From the NCBI GenBank assembly GCA_020444415.1, contig JAHLLA010000014.1:1-46005 (forward strand): DNA of 46,005 bases. Direction: 5' to 3'. Each line of letters starts with the position of its first letter. Within the stretch, counting starts at the first letter, position 1. The DNA comes from Bacteroidota bacterium (GTDB lineage Bacteria > Bacteroidota > Bacteroidia > Bacteroidales > F082). Below, in pieces: positions 8,949-16,703 of the stretch. The notes beneath the pieces were generated by a model, which worked only from the letters and a program-made list of their open reading frames with translations, had not been told where the DNA came from and did not search any database. A program made the translations under genes and the position numbers.

Positions 8949-9938
8949 ATGGATAAAAAGCTGAAGATATGTTTCGTGGGTAGCGGGGCAATAACTACCT
9001 CCATGGGTAATGTTATCTGCCTGAAAGAGGCTTATGACGTAACCCTGTTGTCGATTGAGGAAGATGTAGTCAAATCTATCAATGAAGACCATCTGAACCG
9101 GAAATATTTTCCCAATGTCAGGTTACATCCTTCACTAATGGCTACTTCCGACAGGGGTATTTTGCGCACTTCTGATGTAATATTCCTCGGAATTCCATCG
9201 AATGTGGTGGTAAGCTATGTGCGCGACAGCAAGGAATTATTCAACCCCAACGCATTGGTTGTTAATTTGGCCAAAGGTTTTGGTGTCGATCATAAAACAA
9301 TCCCACAGGGACTTTCAAGGGTGATCGACAATCCTATTTTCAGCATGAAAGGGCCTTCGTTTGCCAGGGAGATCATCAATAATCTGCCAACAGGGTTTAC
9401 GCTGGTATCAAAACGCGAAAGGTATTTTAAAGGGTTTGAAGAAATTTTTAAGGATACAACTATCCATCTCGACTTTTCCAATGATGTGTATGGTGTGGAA
9501 ATGGCAAGTATCCTAAAGAATGTTTATGCCATTATCGTGGGTATCGTGGATGCCCATTTCGATTCACCCAATCTGAGATCGTTGATCATTACAAAATCCA
9601 TTAATGAGATGCGTGTCATTATGACCAGGTTCGGTGGTAAGGAAGAAACCATGTTCAAATATTGCGGGTTCGGCGATTTTAGCCTGACCGCTTTGAATGA
9701 CCTAAGCCGCAACAGAACCCTTGGCCTTTTAATTGGCAAAGGTTTTTTTACAACCGATATTTCTGAAAAAGTGGTATTGGAAGGCCGGATTGCTACCAAT
9801 GTTTTTGTAGAAGAAATTGCCAAGAAGCGGAATATTAAAACCAAAAACCTGATGCTGAAGGAACTTTACAAAGTTTTTAATGAACCCAACTACGACCTTG
9901 CCAACTTTGTGAATCGGATTATTTCTATAACTCCTTAA
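8949..9938 (+). CDS. divergent GpsA-type glycerol-3-phosphate dehydrogenase
   Basis: A 329-residue protein from the ATG at 8949 of the NAD(P)-dependent glycerol-3-phosphate dehydrogenase family. Landmarks are the nucleotide fold start CFVGSGAITTSMGNV, FLGIPSNVV, NLAKGFG (usually SKG), MKGPSFAREI, the catalytic-lysine segment EMASILKNVYAIIVGI, and GFGDFSLTALNDLSRNRTLG, the counterpart of the family's GLGDL...SDLSRNR. The usual Trp after the GxGx motif is missing and the first helix differs, so this is a diverged branch. An open frame runs back to a TTG at 8901, but the ATG gives the normal N-terminus. Its place in a polysaccharide cluster suggests that it makes glycerol phosphate or a related polyol phosphate for the glycan. 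It ends 14 bp inside the convergent glycosyltransferase gene. Confidence 0.78.
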   Translation: MDKKLKICFVGSGAITTSMGNVICLKEAYDVTLLSIEEDVVKSINEDHLNRKYFPNVRLHPSLMATSDRGILRTSDVIFLGIPSNVVVSYVRDSKELFNPNALVVNLAKGFGVDHKTIPQGLSRVIDNPIFSMKGPSFAREIINNLPTGFTLVSKRERYFKGFEEIFKDTTIHLDFSNDVYGVEMASILKNVYAIIVGIVDAHFDSPNLRSLIITKSINEMRVIMTRFGGKEETMFKYCGFGDFSLTALNDLSRNRTLGLLIGKGFFTTDISEKVVLEGRIATNVFVEEIAKKRNIKTKNLMLKELYKVFNEPNYDLANFVNRIISITP

Positions 9939-11232
9939 TGTGGCTCAGAACTTCTGCCATTTTTCCTGTTAAATTCTTTCTTTCAAACTCATCTGTATTC
10001 TTGCAATCTGAAACCAGGTTATTTCTTCTAAATTTTTTGTATGCATCTTCTAAGTGGCTTTTAAGCGACCTAATTTCATTAAAATCAAACACTTTACCAC
10101 ACTTTTTATTCCGAATAATATTCGCCGCATCTCCATCAACCGGTCCGATACAAATGATAGGTGTGCTTGAGGCCAGGTATTCAAAAATCTTTCCGGTAAG
10201 GATCAACTTTGCATTTGGCGTATCATTAATGAGAAGCAACAATAATGAAGCGCTTTTTTGTTCATCAATTACTTGCTCGTGCGGCAAATAGTTGATGGCT
10301 GTTAAGTATCTTTCCAATCCTGCACTCTTCAATGAGTCAATGGCATAAACATCAATTTTACCGATATTTTTTATTTCGAGGTCATTTTCAAATTGCGTAT
10401 TTTCGGATACCAATTCCTGCAACGCACGCCATAGATTTTCCGGGTTGCGGGTTTTTGTGAGTGATCCGATATGCGAAAGGGTAAACTTTTCTGATTTTAT
10501 TACTTTATTTCCACCTTTAACATCTGCTTCATCATAGCCATTGGGAATGAAAAAATAATCCCGTTCCACTTTGGCTTTAAATTCCCTGATCATACTCGGG
10601 CTTACTACGGTTACCGCATCTGCGCTTGTCAACACTATCTTTTCAAGTTTATGATGGATTCGATCAGCTCTTTTGCCGAGTTTCAACTGATCATAATAGT
10701 CAATATTGGTCCAGGGATCGCGAAAATCGGCCAGCCATGAAATGTTCAATTTCTTTTTTAAATGATAGCCGATCATATGCATGCTGTGGGGCGGACCAGT
10801 TGACACTATGATGTCAATTTTATTTGCCGTCAAATATTTGGCCAGGAATTTTACCGAGGGTTTAATCCACGATTTCCGGGCATCCGGTATGAAAAAATTT
10901 CCCCTGATCCATACGGACAAGTCTTCAAGAAAACTATTTTTTGAGCCAGACTCAGATAGAAATGCTGTTTGAATTTTCTGGTCCTTTGATTTTCCGGTCA
11001 GTTTCTTATAAAACCTGTACGGTTCATTGATCGGTTTCTTTATAACCTTTAGATTGTCTGGTATATCTTTTAAAAGTGATGGATCCTCAACCGGGCCTTC
11101 CGGATTTTCAGGTGTGTAAATTATGGGTTCCCAACCAAAGTTTCTGAGGTATTTTGCAAACTTCAGCCATCGCTGTACGCCTCCTCCTCCACTCGGTGGC
11201 CAGTAGTAAGATATGATGAGGACCTTTTTCAA
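9925..11232 (-). CDS. glycosyltransferase (GT4-like)
   Basis: A 435-residue GT-B glycosyltransferase. It opens with YYWPPSGGGGVQRWLKFAKYL, a glycine-rich N-terminal motif common in Bacteroidota GT4 enzymes. WLADFRDPWTN lies in the acceptor domain. The donor domain holds TLSHIGSLTKTRNPENLWRA and GKIFEYLASSTPII with the conserved glutamate. It is probably a cytosolic or membrane-associated transferase acting in the adjacent surface-glycan pathway. It is transcribed leftward, convergent with and overlapping the dehydrogenase by 14 bp. Upstream lies the repeat-flanked four-helix-bundle gene, which separates it from the YfhO gene. Donor and acceptor are unknown. Confidence 0.82.
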   Translation of the reverse strand: MKKVLIISYYWPPSGGGGVQRWLKFAKYLRNFGWEPIIYTPENPEGPVEDPSLLKDIPDNLKVIKKPINEPYRFYKKLTGKSKDQKIQTAFLSESGSKNSFLEDLSVWIRGNFFIPDARKSWIKPSVKFLAKYLTANKIDIIVSTGPPHSMHMIGYHLKKKLNISWLADFRDPWTNIDYYDQLKLGKRADRIHHKLEKIVLTSADAVTVVSPSMIREFKAKVERDYFFIPNGYDEADVKGGNKVIKSEKFTLSHIGSLTKTRNPENLWRALQELVSENTQFENDLEIKNIGKIDVYAIDSLKSAGLERYLTAINYLPHEQVIDEQKSASLLLLLINDTPNAKLILTGKIFEYLASSTPIICIGPVDGDAANIIRNKKCGKVFDFNEIRSLKSHLEDAYKKFRRNNLVSDCKNTDEFERKNLTGKMAEVLSHIKEL

Positions 11233-11248
11233 AAATGTTTTTGGTTAA

Positions 11249-11260
11249 TTGTTAATAGTT
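11249..11260. repeat. left copy of 12-bp inverted repeat
   Basis: TTGTTAATAGTT here is exactly the reverse complement of AACTATTAACAA at 11733-11744. It sits in a GTTAAT-rich stretch (11243-11280) with several further GTTAAT units. Confidence 0.6.
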
Positions 11261-11309
11261 TTTTGTTAATGGTTAATGGTTATTTTTTAATGATTGATAG
11301 TTGACACTA

Positions 11310-11690
11310 TTATTTCTTCGTTTTCTTTTGCTTTTCCAGATAATTGATATATCCATTCAGCAAACGTAATGCGTTTTCAATTTTTTGTCTACCCTCATCA
11401 TATTCTATTTTCGATATATAATTTTCATCCAATGAAGTTATCAGTTGATCTATCAGTTCAAATAATGATCCCCTTGAAATACGGCAAAATTGAATATTTT
11501 CCTGATAGTGAAAACGACCAAAGCCTTCTGCAATGTTTTGAGTCACTGATCGTGAAGCTCTGCGCATATTATCTGTTAGTCCGAATTTCTCAACTACCGG
11601 AAAGTTAACAATCAGTTCTTTTATAAATCTTCTAACAATTGTCCCTGCTTTCCAGCATTCCAGCTCCTCAAAACTTTTAAATTGCGGCAT
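11310..11690 (-). CDS. four-helix-bundle protein (23S rRNA IVP family)
   Basis: A 126-residue protein of the family named after open reading frames in 23S rRNA intervening sequences. It fits the family length and pattern: an N-terminal FKSFEELECWKAG, then FGLTDNMRRASRSVTQNIAEGFGR, and a helical C-terminus ending in a basic tail. The predicted structure is four helices. Family members are small, basic and probably oligomeric; the cellular role is unknown, though relatives act as accessory proteins of diversity-generating retroelements. The gene stands alone between a glycosyltransferase and YfhO and is bracketed by a 12-bp inverted repeat, like an inserted cassette. Confidence 0.85.
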   Translation of the reverse strand: MPQFKSFEELECWKAGTIVRRFIKELIVNFPVVEKFGLTDNMRRASRSVTQNIAEGFGRFHYQENIQFCRISRGSLFELIDQLITSLDENYISKIEYDEGRQKIENALRLLNGYINYLEKQKKTKK

Positions 11691-11732
11691 TTCTAATTTA
11701 TATAATAGATATTAAACTTTCACCGGCCTATT

Positions 11733-11744
11733 AACTATTAACAA
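11733..11744. repeat. right copy of 12-bp inverted repeat
   Basis: AACTATTAACAA is the perfect inverse of 11249-11260. The two copies bracket the four-helix-bundle gene, giving a unit of about 496 bp. Confidence 0.6.
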
Positions 11745-11751
11745 ATATCTA

Positions 11752-14241
11752 CTATTTAGTTATAAACAACTTCTTCCCCTCATAACCAATCGCTCCCAAA
11801 ACTAACAATATCAATAACAACGAGCTCGCAAATGATATCTTCTCACCAATCACCCAAACCCTGGGTTCAAATTTAAACTCTATGGTACCACTTCCTGCAG
11901 GAACTACCATGGAACGCAATACATAATCCGACCTGAAATAGGCAACTTCTTCACCATTCAAATAGGCATTCCATCCTTTATCGTAATAGATTTCAGAAAA
12001 TACCAATATCTGTTCTTTGCCCGAGTTATAACTGTATGTTAAATGATTAGGTTCGTATGATTTCAACGTAACACTTGCCGATACATCTTTCTGAAACGAT
12101 TTGTTATTTAACTGCTTTTCAAATCGCTGATCGATAATGGCTGTTTCCTTCAGATCATAGTCTTCGAGAGCTGCAATTTCTTCATCTGCCGAACCAACTA
12201 TCACATAATCGTTCACAAACCAGGCATGTCCGAATGCATTCCTATTGTATAATGGTGGTGCTTCAGGATTATAGATCATATATTTGGTATTGAGCATATT
12301 CAGCACCTGCATTCCGTCAAACAACTGGTCAACCTTTTGTTGGGTAACACCAGATTGCAATACCTCTATGATGCTTGCGATCTCAGGCTGAATGTAGGCC
12401 TCGATCAGGTCCTGGTACCGCTGCAATTTAGCACCGTGATAACCACCTATCGATTTATGGAAATACGAACAACTGGCATCATTGAATGTACTTTTGGTAA
12501 TATCCAATACCCTGAAATCGGGGTCCGTATCTTTTAATATTTCTTTATTGGCTTTGGATGCTATAAAAGGCACATCAACAACGCGTGCTCTTTCAAAATT
12601 GCTGTTATTGATATACCTCCAGTTAACGGAAGCCATATCGGCAATGAGCATGATGCCCAATGCACCTATTAAAACCGCTTTGTTTACATGTTTTTTCAGA
12701 TAGGCCCAAAATAAAGCTCCAGCCAGCACGATAAAGATAAAACTCCTGAGGGCATCTGCTTTAAAAATAGCGATACGTACATCTTCGAGGCTGCTGATAA
12801 AAGCGGCGATCTGCACCGGGTCTGCCTGATCCTTCAAATCTTCAAACTGTTGCAATTCAAACTGGCTGAGGAAATTAAAAAATACTGAAGGGAATAAATA
12901 AAATAACAAAGTAATTCCAGCCGTGATACCTAATGCATAATACAATGGTTTGGGCTTTGCTTTCAATTCTTCTCTTTTTTTAATAACTGCTCCCAGCGCC
13001 ATAAAAGCAAGTATTGGAATCGTCAGCTCAGCAATCACGAGGGTCATTGAAACAGCCCGAAATTTATTATAGCCAGGTATATAATCAATGAAGAAATCAG
13101 TAAAAGGCATAAAATTTTTACCCCAGGCCAGAAAAATGGATAGTATAGTAGCAGCCAGCAAAGCCCATTTAAATTTGCTTCTGACGATAAACAATCCCAA
13201 AACGAATAGAAATACCACGATAGCACCCACGTAGACCGGCCCTGAAATGCCAGGCTGATCGCCCCAGTAGGAACTTTGTCGTGCTATTTCACCCCTGAAA
13301 TTCCTGTTTGCCTTTTCCAGTGCTTTTTGCTGCCCGATAATTCCTGATGCACCTCCTTTTGCATTGGGGATCAACAATGACCATGTTTCGGCAATGCCGT
13401 AACTCCAGTTGGTGATATAATCCCTGTCGAGGCCACTTGATTTATTCTCCTGGTTCTTGGTTAGCTCAGGTTTACCACGCATGGTATCCTTACCATAATC
13501 GTAAGTTGCCCAAAGATTGGTAAAGTGTGTTGAAGCCCCTAATAGCGCACCCAATATAAGTATGGCCGTAACTTTGGCAAAATGTGGCAATTGTTTTTTT
13601 TGTATAGCCCTGATCAGCTCGTATATTCCATAAATAACAACCACCATCAATAAATAATAGGTGATCTGCAGGTGCCCTGCATGAATCTGCAATGCCAGCG
13701 CTACTGTAAACAGCAAGGCTCCCGGCCATATTTTTTCCCTGAAAGCCAGAATTATTCCTGCCAGAACAGGCGCCATATAACCAATGGCATGCGCTTTTGA
13801 TGTATGCCCTGCGCCGAGGATAATAAAGAAATAAGATGATAAAGCGAAGGCAATCGCCCCGAGCAAACTCACCCAGGGATCATTTTTTAATACAAGCATC
13901 AATATGAAAAAACCCAGGAAATAAAGGAAGACATAATTAGCCGGATAGGGCAATCCGAGCATCAGTACTTTATCGATATACCTGACCAGGTTGGCTTGGT
14001 ATTTTACGGAAATTTGCCATGCAGGCATACCTCCAAACATGGAATTGGTCCACAATGCTTCTTCGCCTGTTTTTTCCCTGAAATCAACAATTTCTTTCGA
14101 CATACCCTTGAACATGGTGATGTCGTGCTGCTTTAGTTTTTTTCCTTCAAGTAATGGGGAAAAATAGGTTAAAGTGATGGCTAAAAAAACAAGAATGGCT
14201 ACCAAATAGGGAGCCGACTTTCTAAATAATTGTTTATCCAT
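11752..14241 (-). CDS. YfhO-family membrane protein
   Basis: An 829-residue membrane protein of the YfhO family (GT-C-like fold). About a dozen hydrophobic segments fill the first 530 residues, followed by a soluble C-terminal domain and one last membrane helix near residues 803-820. The GT-C-like loop region after the first helix (SPLLEGKKLKQHD...MFGGMPAWQ) is characteristic. In Firmicutes, YfhO acts in glycosylation of lipoteichoic acid. In Bacteroidota it is a common, uncharacterised large membrane protein, probably a lipid-linked sugar transferase acting outside the inner membrane. It lies 28 bp after the DUF4834 gene on the same strand. The specific substrate is unknown. Confidence 0.8.
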   Translation of the reverse strand: MDKQLFRKSAPYLVAILVFLAITLTYFSPLLEGKKLKQHDITMFKGMSKEIVDFREKTGEEALWTNSMFGGMPAWQISVKYQANLVRYIDKVLMLGLPYPANYVFLYFLGFFILMLVLKNDPWVSLLGAIAFALSSYFFIILGAGHTSKAHAIGYMAPVLAGIILAFREKIWPGALLFTVALALQIHAGHLQITYYLLMVVVIYGIYELIRAIQKKQLPHFAKVTAILILGALLGASTHFTNLWATYDYGKDTMRGKPELTKNQENKSSGLDRDYITNWSYGIAETWSLLIPNAKGGASGIIGQQKALEKANRNFRGEIARQSSYWGDQPGISGPVYVGAIVVFLFVLGLFIVRSKFKWALLAATILSIFLAWGKNFMPFTDFFIDYIPGYNKFRAVSMTLVIAELTIPILAFMALGAVIKKREELKAKPKPLYYALGITAGITLLFYLFPSVFFNFLSQFELQQFEDLKDQADPVQIAAFISSLEDVRIAIFKADALRSFIFIVLAGALFWAYLKKHVNKAVLIGALGIMLIADMASVNWRYINNSNFERARVVDVPFIASKANKEILKDTDPDFRVLDITKSTFNDASCSYFHKSIGGYHGAKLQRYQDLIEAYIQPEIASIIEVLQSGVTQQKVDQLFDGMQVLNMLNTKYMIYNPEAPPLYNRNAFGHAWFVNDYVIVGSADEEIAALEDYDLKETAIIDQRFEKQLNNKSFQKDVSASVTLKSYEPNHLTYSYNSGKEQILVFSEIYYDKGWNAYLNGEEVAYFRSDYVLRSMVVPAGSGTIEFKFEPRVWVIGEKISFASSLLLILLVLGAIGYEGKKLFITK

Positions 14242-14269
14242 TGAGGTATTATTTCATGTAAAGAAACGG

Positions 14270-14536
14270 TTATTTGTTATCAATATCTTCAAAATCGACG
14301 TATTCACCAAAATCACCATCGTCCTTCTTACTTTTCTTCCTGGGTTGCTTAATTTTGACTTCGCCTTCTTTTTTCTGGTAGGCATTTTCTCTCGACTGGT
14401 TAAATCCCTGGTAAAATTTCTCCTGCTGCTTCTTCACGTACCTGCCCATCAACCAAGGTAAGCCATAGCGTAAAAAGAGCCTGAATGCGTAGCCCAACAG
14501 AATAAATATTAATATGGCACTTAAAATAAATTCCAT
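14270..14536 (-). CDS. DUF4834 family small membrane protein
   Basis: An 88-residue protein of the Bacteroidota family DUF4834. An N-terminal hydrophobic helix (about residues 3-27) is followed by a highly charged, lysine-rich tail ending in an acidic stretch (DFGEYVDFEDID). The topology is probably one membrane helix with a cytosolic tail. It lies upstream of the YfhO gene, 28 bp apart, so the two may be co-transcribed. No function is known. Confidence 0.75.
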   Translation of the reverse strand: MEFILSAILIFILLGYAFRLFLRYGLPWLMGRYVKKQQEKFYQGFNQSRENAYQKKEGEVKIKQPRKKSKKDDGDFGEYVDFEDIDNK

Positions 14537-14587
14537 CTTTCAGATGCTTTTAAAAACTCATGCGAAGTTATTGCTTTTTGCTAAAAC

Positions 14588-14615
14588 AAAAAAGGAGGTA
14601 TGTAGTATACCTCCT
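14588..14615 (-). terminator. intrinsic terminator of rpmH
   Basis: AGGAGGTAT (14593-14601) and ATACCTCCT (14607-14615) form a perfect 9-bp stem with a 5-nt loop. On the minus strand it is followed by a run of T (complement of 14593-14588). It lies about 47 bp after the rpmH stop. Confidence 0.8.
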
Positions 14616-14662
14616 CGTCAATATTTTTTAGCCGGAACTAGAATGTTGCTCTAATATTTCCG

Positions 14663-14815
14663 TTATTTCATTTCGTCAGAAACCGTTAATCTTTTTCTTC
14701 CTTTTGACCTTCTTCTCTTGAGCACTTTGCGGCCATTCACACTGGCCATTCTTTCGCGAAAGCCATGTTTATTTCTTCTTTTCCTGTTTGAAGGTTGAAA
14801 TGTTCTCTTAACCAT
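14663..14815 (-). CDS. rpmH: 50S ribosomal protein L34
   Basis: A 50-residue, strongly basic protein found by translating the minus strand; it is too short for many gene finders. It begins [20 protein letters not shown] and continues with [19 protein letters not shown], the core of bacterial L34, which sits near the peptide exit tunnel of the large subunit. The C-terminal extension ([10 protein letters not shown]) is typical for Bacteroidota. It is a single-gene unit with its own promoter at 14836-14865 and a strong terminator at 14588-14615. The usual neighbours rnpA and dnaA are absent here. Confidence 0.96.
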   Translation of the reverse strand: MVKRTFQPSNRKRRNKHGFRERMASVNGRKVLKRRRSKGRKRLTVSDEMK

Positions 14816-14835
14816 TTTTCTTTATTTTGGGAGTG

Positions 14836-14865
14836 CAAAAATAGACTTTTTTCTTTGAACACAAA
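14836..14865 (-). promoter_or_regulatory. promoter of rpmH
   Basis: On the minus strand TTTG (complement of 14862-14865) and TATTTTTG (complement of 14836-14843) are separated by 18 bp, a near-ideal Bacteroidota promoter. The box ends 20 bp before the rpmH ATG. Confidence 0.7.
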
Positions 14866-14893
14866 ATTCTTTGGGAAAAAATCTTCAAAAATG

Positions 14894-14926
14894 AAAAAAC
14901 CCCAGCAAAAATCTTCACCAGGGTTT
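14894..14926 (-). terminator. intrinsic terminator downstream of pepD
   Basis: Minus-strand RNA folds 14926-14918 against 14905-14897 (AAACCC with G-C and two G-U pairs), followed by six U from the complement of 14899-14894. The G-U pairs exist only in the minus-strand transcript; the plus strand has mismatches. It would end the MFS-pepD transcript. Confidence 0.65.
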
Positions 14927-15011
14927 ACAATTCAGTTTATTGTTGGTTATTTTTTAACTGCTCAGTAAGATAAAATATAATAATCTTCAATAATACATTC
15001 AAACCTGATAA

Positions 15012-15146
15012 TTCTTTGTGCAACTTTGCGAAAGCTTTGCGAAACTCAGCGTTACAGTTTTTCTGTGTTTACTTTTCTGACTACTTGCATTATTCTTGCT
15101 ATTACGCTAAGTTACGCCAAGAGCCACTAAGAACCGCAAAGGATTT
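15012..15146. repeat. degenerate inverted repeat, GxxExxY-associated type
   Basis: This stretch between pepD and its terminator holds no gene. CTTTGCGAAACTCAGCGTTA at 15035-15054 matches the reverse complement of 15104-15121 at about 16 of 20 positions. Further TTTGCG and CGCAAAGG words lie on the outer sides (15022-15030 and 15135-15142). Such TTTGCG/TTAGCG arms normally bracket small GxxExxY-protein genes in Bacteroidota. Here only about 50 bp remain between the arms, so it looks like an emptied element. Confidence 0.5.
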
Positions 15147-15229
15147 TCGTTAATAACGATCTTAGAAAAATCATTACAAAATTGCATAATGTTAAATCTC
15201 ATTGTGCATTTTAGTATCAGCTATTCAGG

Positions 15230-16693
15230 TTATTTTTTCTCCGGAACGTGTTTTAAAGTTTCCACGAGGAAATCGTAAAACAACTCCACCGTATCAATTT
15301 TCACCATTTCGTCAGGTGAATGTGGGTTACGAATGGTTGGTCCGAATGAGATCATATCCCAATTTGGGTATGTAGCGCCCAAAATACCGCATTCCAGACC
15401 AGCATGAATTACCTTTACTTCGGGTACTTTTCCATACTTGTTGTTATAGATCTCTTTCATCTCTTTCAAAATATCGGAATCCGGATTGGGTTTCCAGCCC
15501 GGGTAAGCACCTTCGCTAACAGCTTTGGCTCCTGCCGCTTCAAAAACAGTTCTGATTTCAGCCGATAATTTGTCCCTGTCATCATCCACTAAACTCCTGT
15601 TCAGGGTACAAAGCTCAATTTTCTTTCCATCAGATTTTACAATGGCCAGGTTGGTTGAAGTTTCCACGATGCCTTTTACGCTTTCGCTCATTTTGATCAC
15701 ACCATTCGGGCAACCGGCTACAGCATCATACAGGTTTTTCTGTATCTTTTCATCGATAATATTAGCAGGAAGATCGGCAGCTTCGGCAATAACAACCAAT
15801 CCCGGATCCGCTTCTTTAAATTCATCCTGGGCAATTTCTTCAAATTCGCTTACAAATGCTTCAAAGTCTTCCTTTTTATCTTCCGGAACGACAACTGTAA
15901 CAAATGATTCTCGTGGAATGGCATTTCTTAAACTACCACCATTGATCTCTGCCAAACGAACGCCATATTTCTCAAATGCTTTCATCAGCAATACATTCAT
16001 GATCTTGTTGGCATTGCCACGTCCAAGGTGGATATCCAATCCCGAGTGACCACCTTTCAGGCCTTTTACACTTATTTTGTAGGCGGCCATACCTTCAGGT
16101 GTAGCTTCTGCTTTGTAAAAGAATTCACCATTGGTATCCACACCCCCGGCACAGCCAATATATAATTCACCTTCATCTTCCGAATCAAGGTTCATCAGGA
16201 TGTCGCCATCCAGAATTCCTGGTTTCAGGTTTTCAGCACCTGTCATTCCGGTTTCCTCGTCCATGGTGATAAGCACTTCAATCGGGCCATGCTCAATATC
16301 TGTTGCCTGCAATACTGACATACCAGCGGCAACACCCATACCGTTATCAGCACCCAGCGTAGTTCCTTTTGCCGTTACCCATTCACCATCCACGTATGCA
16401 TCAATCGGGTCTTTCTCAAAATCATGCTCTGTATCGGCATTTTTCTGAGGTACCATATCCATATGGCCCTGAAGGATCACACCTTTGCGGTTCTCCATGC
16501 CCGGTGTAGCAGGTTTTTTAATGATCACATTTCCTACCTCATCAACGATGGTTTCCAACTTCAGGTCTTCACCGAATTTCTTCAGGTACGCAATTACTTT
16601 TTCTTCTTTCTTAGAGGGCCTTGGTATCTGTGTTAACTCATAAAAGTTTTTCCAAATACTTTCAGGCTTCAGTTTTAATATGTCTTTACTCAT
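15230..16693 (-). CDS. pepD: aminoacyl-histidine dipeptidase (peptidase M20C)
   Basis: A 487-residue cytosolic metallodipeptidase of the PepD/M20C family, which hydrolyses Xaa-His and many other dipeptides. The two-zinc site is visible: GHMDMVP near residue 76, GADNGMG near residue 118, DEETGMTGA with the catalytic glutamate near residue 150, DSEDEGE near residue 175, and IHAGLECG near residue 435. The inserted dimerisation domain (KGLKGGHSGLDIHLGRGNA) is present. The length matches the family (about 485). It begins 10 bp after the MFS transporter gene on the same strand, so import and hydrolysis of dipeptides may be coupled. Confidence 0.93.
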   Translation of the reverse strand: MSKDILKLKPESIWKNFYELTQIPRPSKKEEKVIAYLKKFGEDLKLETIVDEVGNVIIKKPATPGMENRKGVILQGHMDMVPQKNADTEHDFEKDPIDAYVDGEWVTAKGTTLGADNGMGVAAGMSVLQATDIEHGPIEVLITMDEETGMTGAENLKPGILDGDILMNLDSEDEGELYIGCAGGVDTNGEFFYKAEATPEGMAAYKISVKGLKGGHSGLDIHLGRGNANKIMNVLLMKAFEKYGVRLAEINGGSLRNAIPRESFVTVVVPEDKKEDFEAFVSEFEEIAQDEFKEADPGLVVIAEAADLPANIIDEKIQKNLYDAVAGCPNGVIKMSESVKGIVETSTNLAIVKSDGKKIELCTLNRSLVDDDRDKLSAEIRTVFEAAGAKAVSEGAYPGWKPNPDSDILKEMKEIYNNKYGKVPEVKVIHAGLECGILGATYPNWDMISFGPTIRNPHSPDEMVKIDTVELFYDFLVETLKHVPEKK

Positions 16694-16703
16694 TTTAAAT
16701 TGA

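Noticed and set aside
15525-16049. Long plus-strand open frame opposite pepD
   Set aside because: It is the complement of a well-conserved enzyme gene and shows no recognisable domain.
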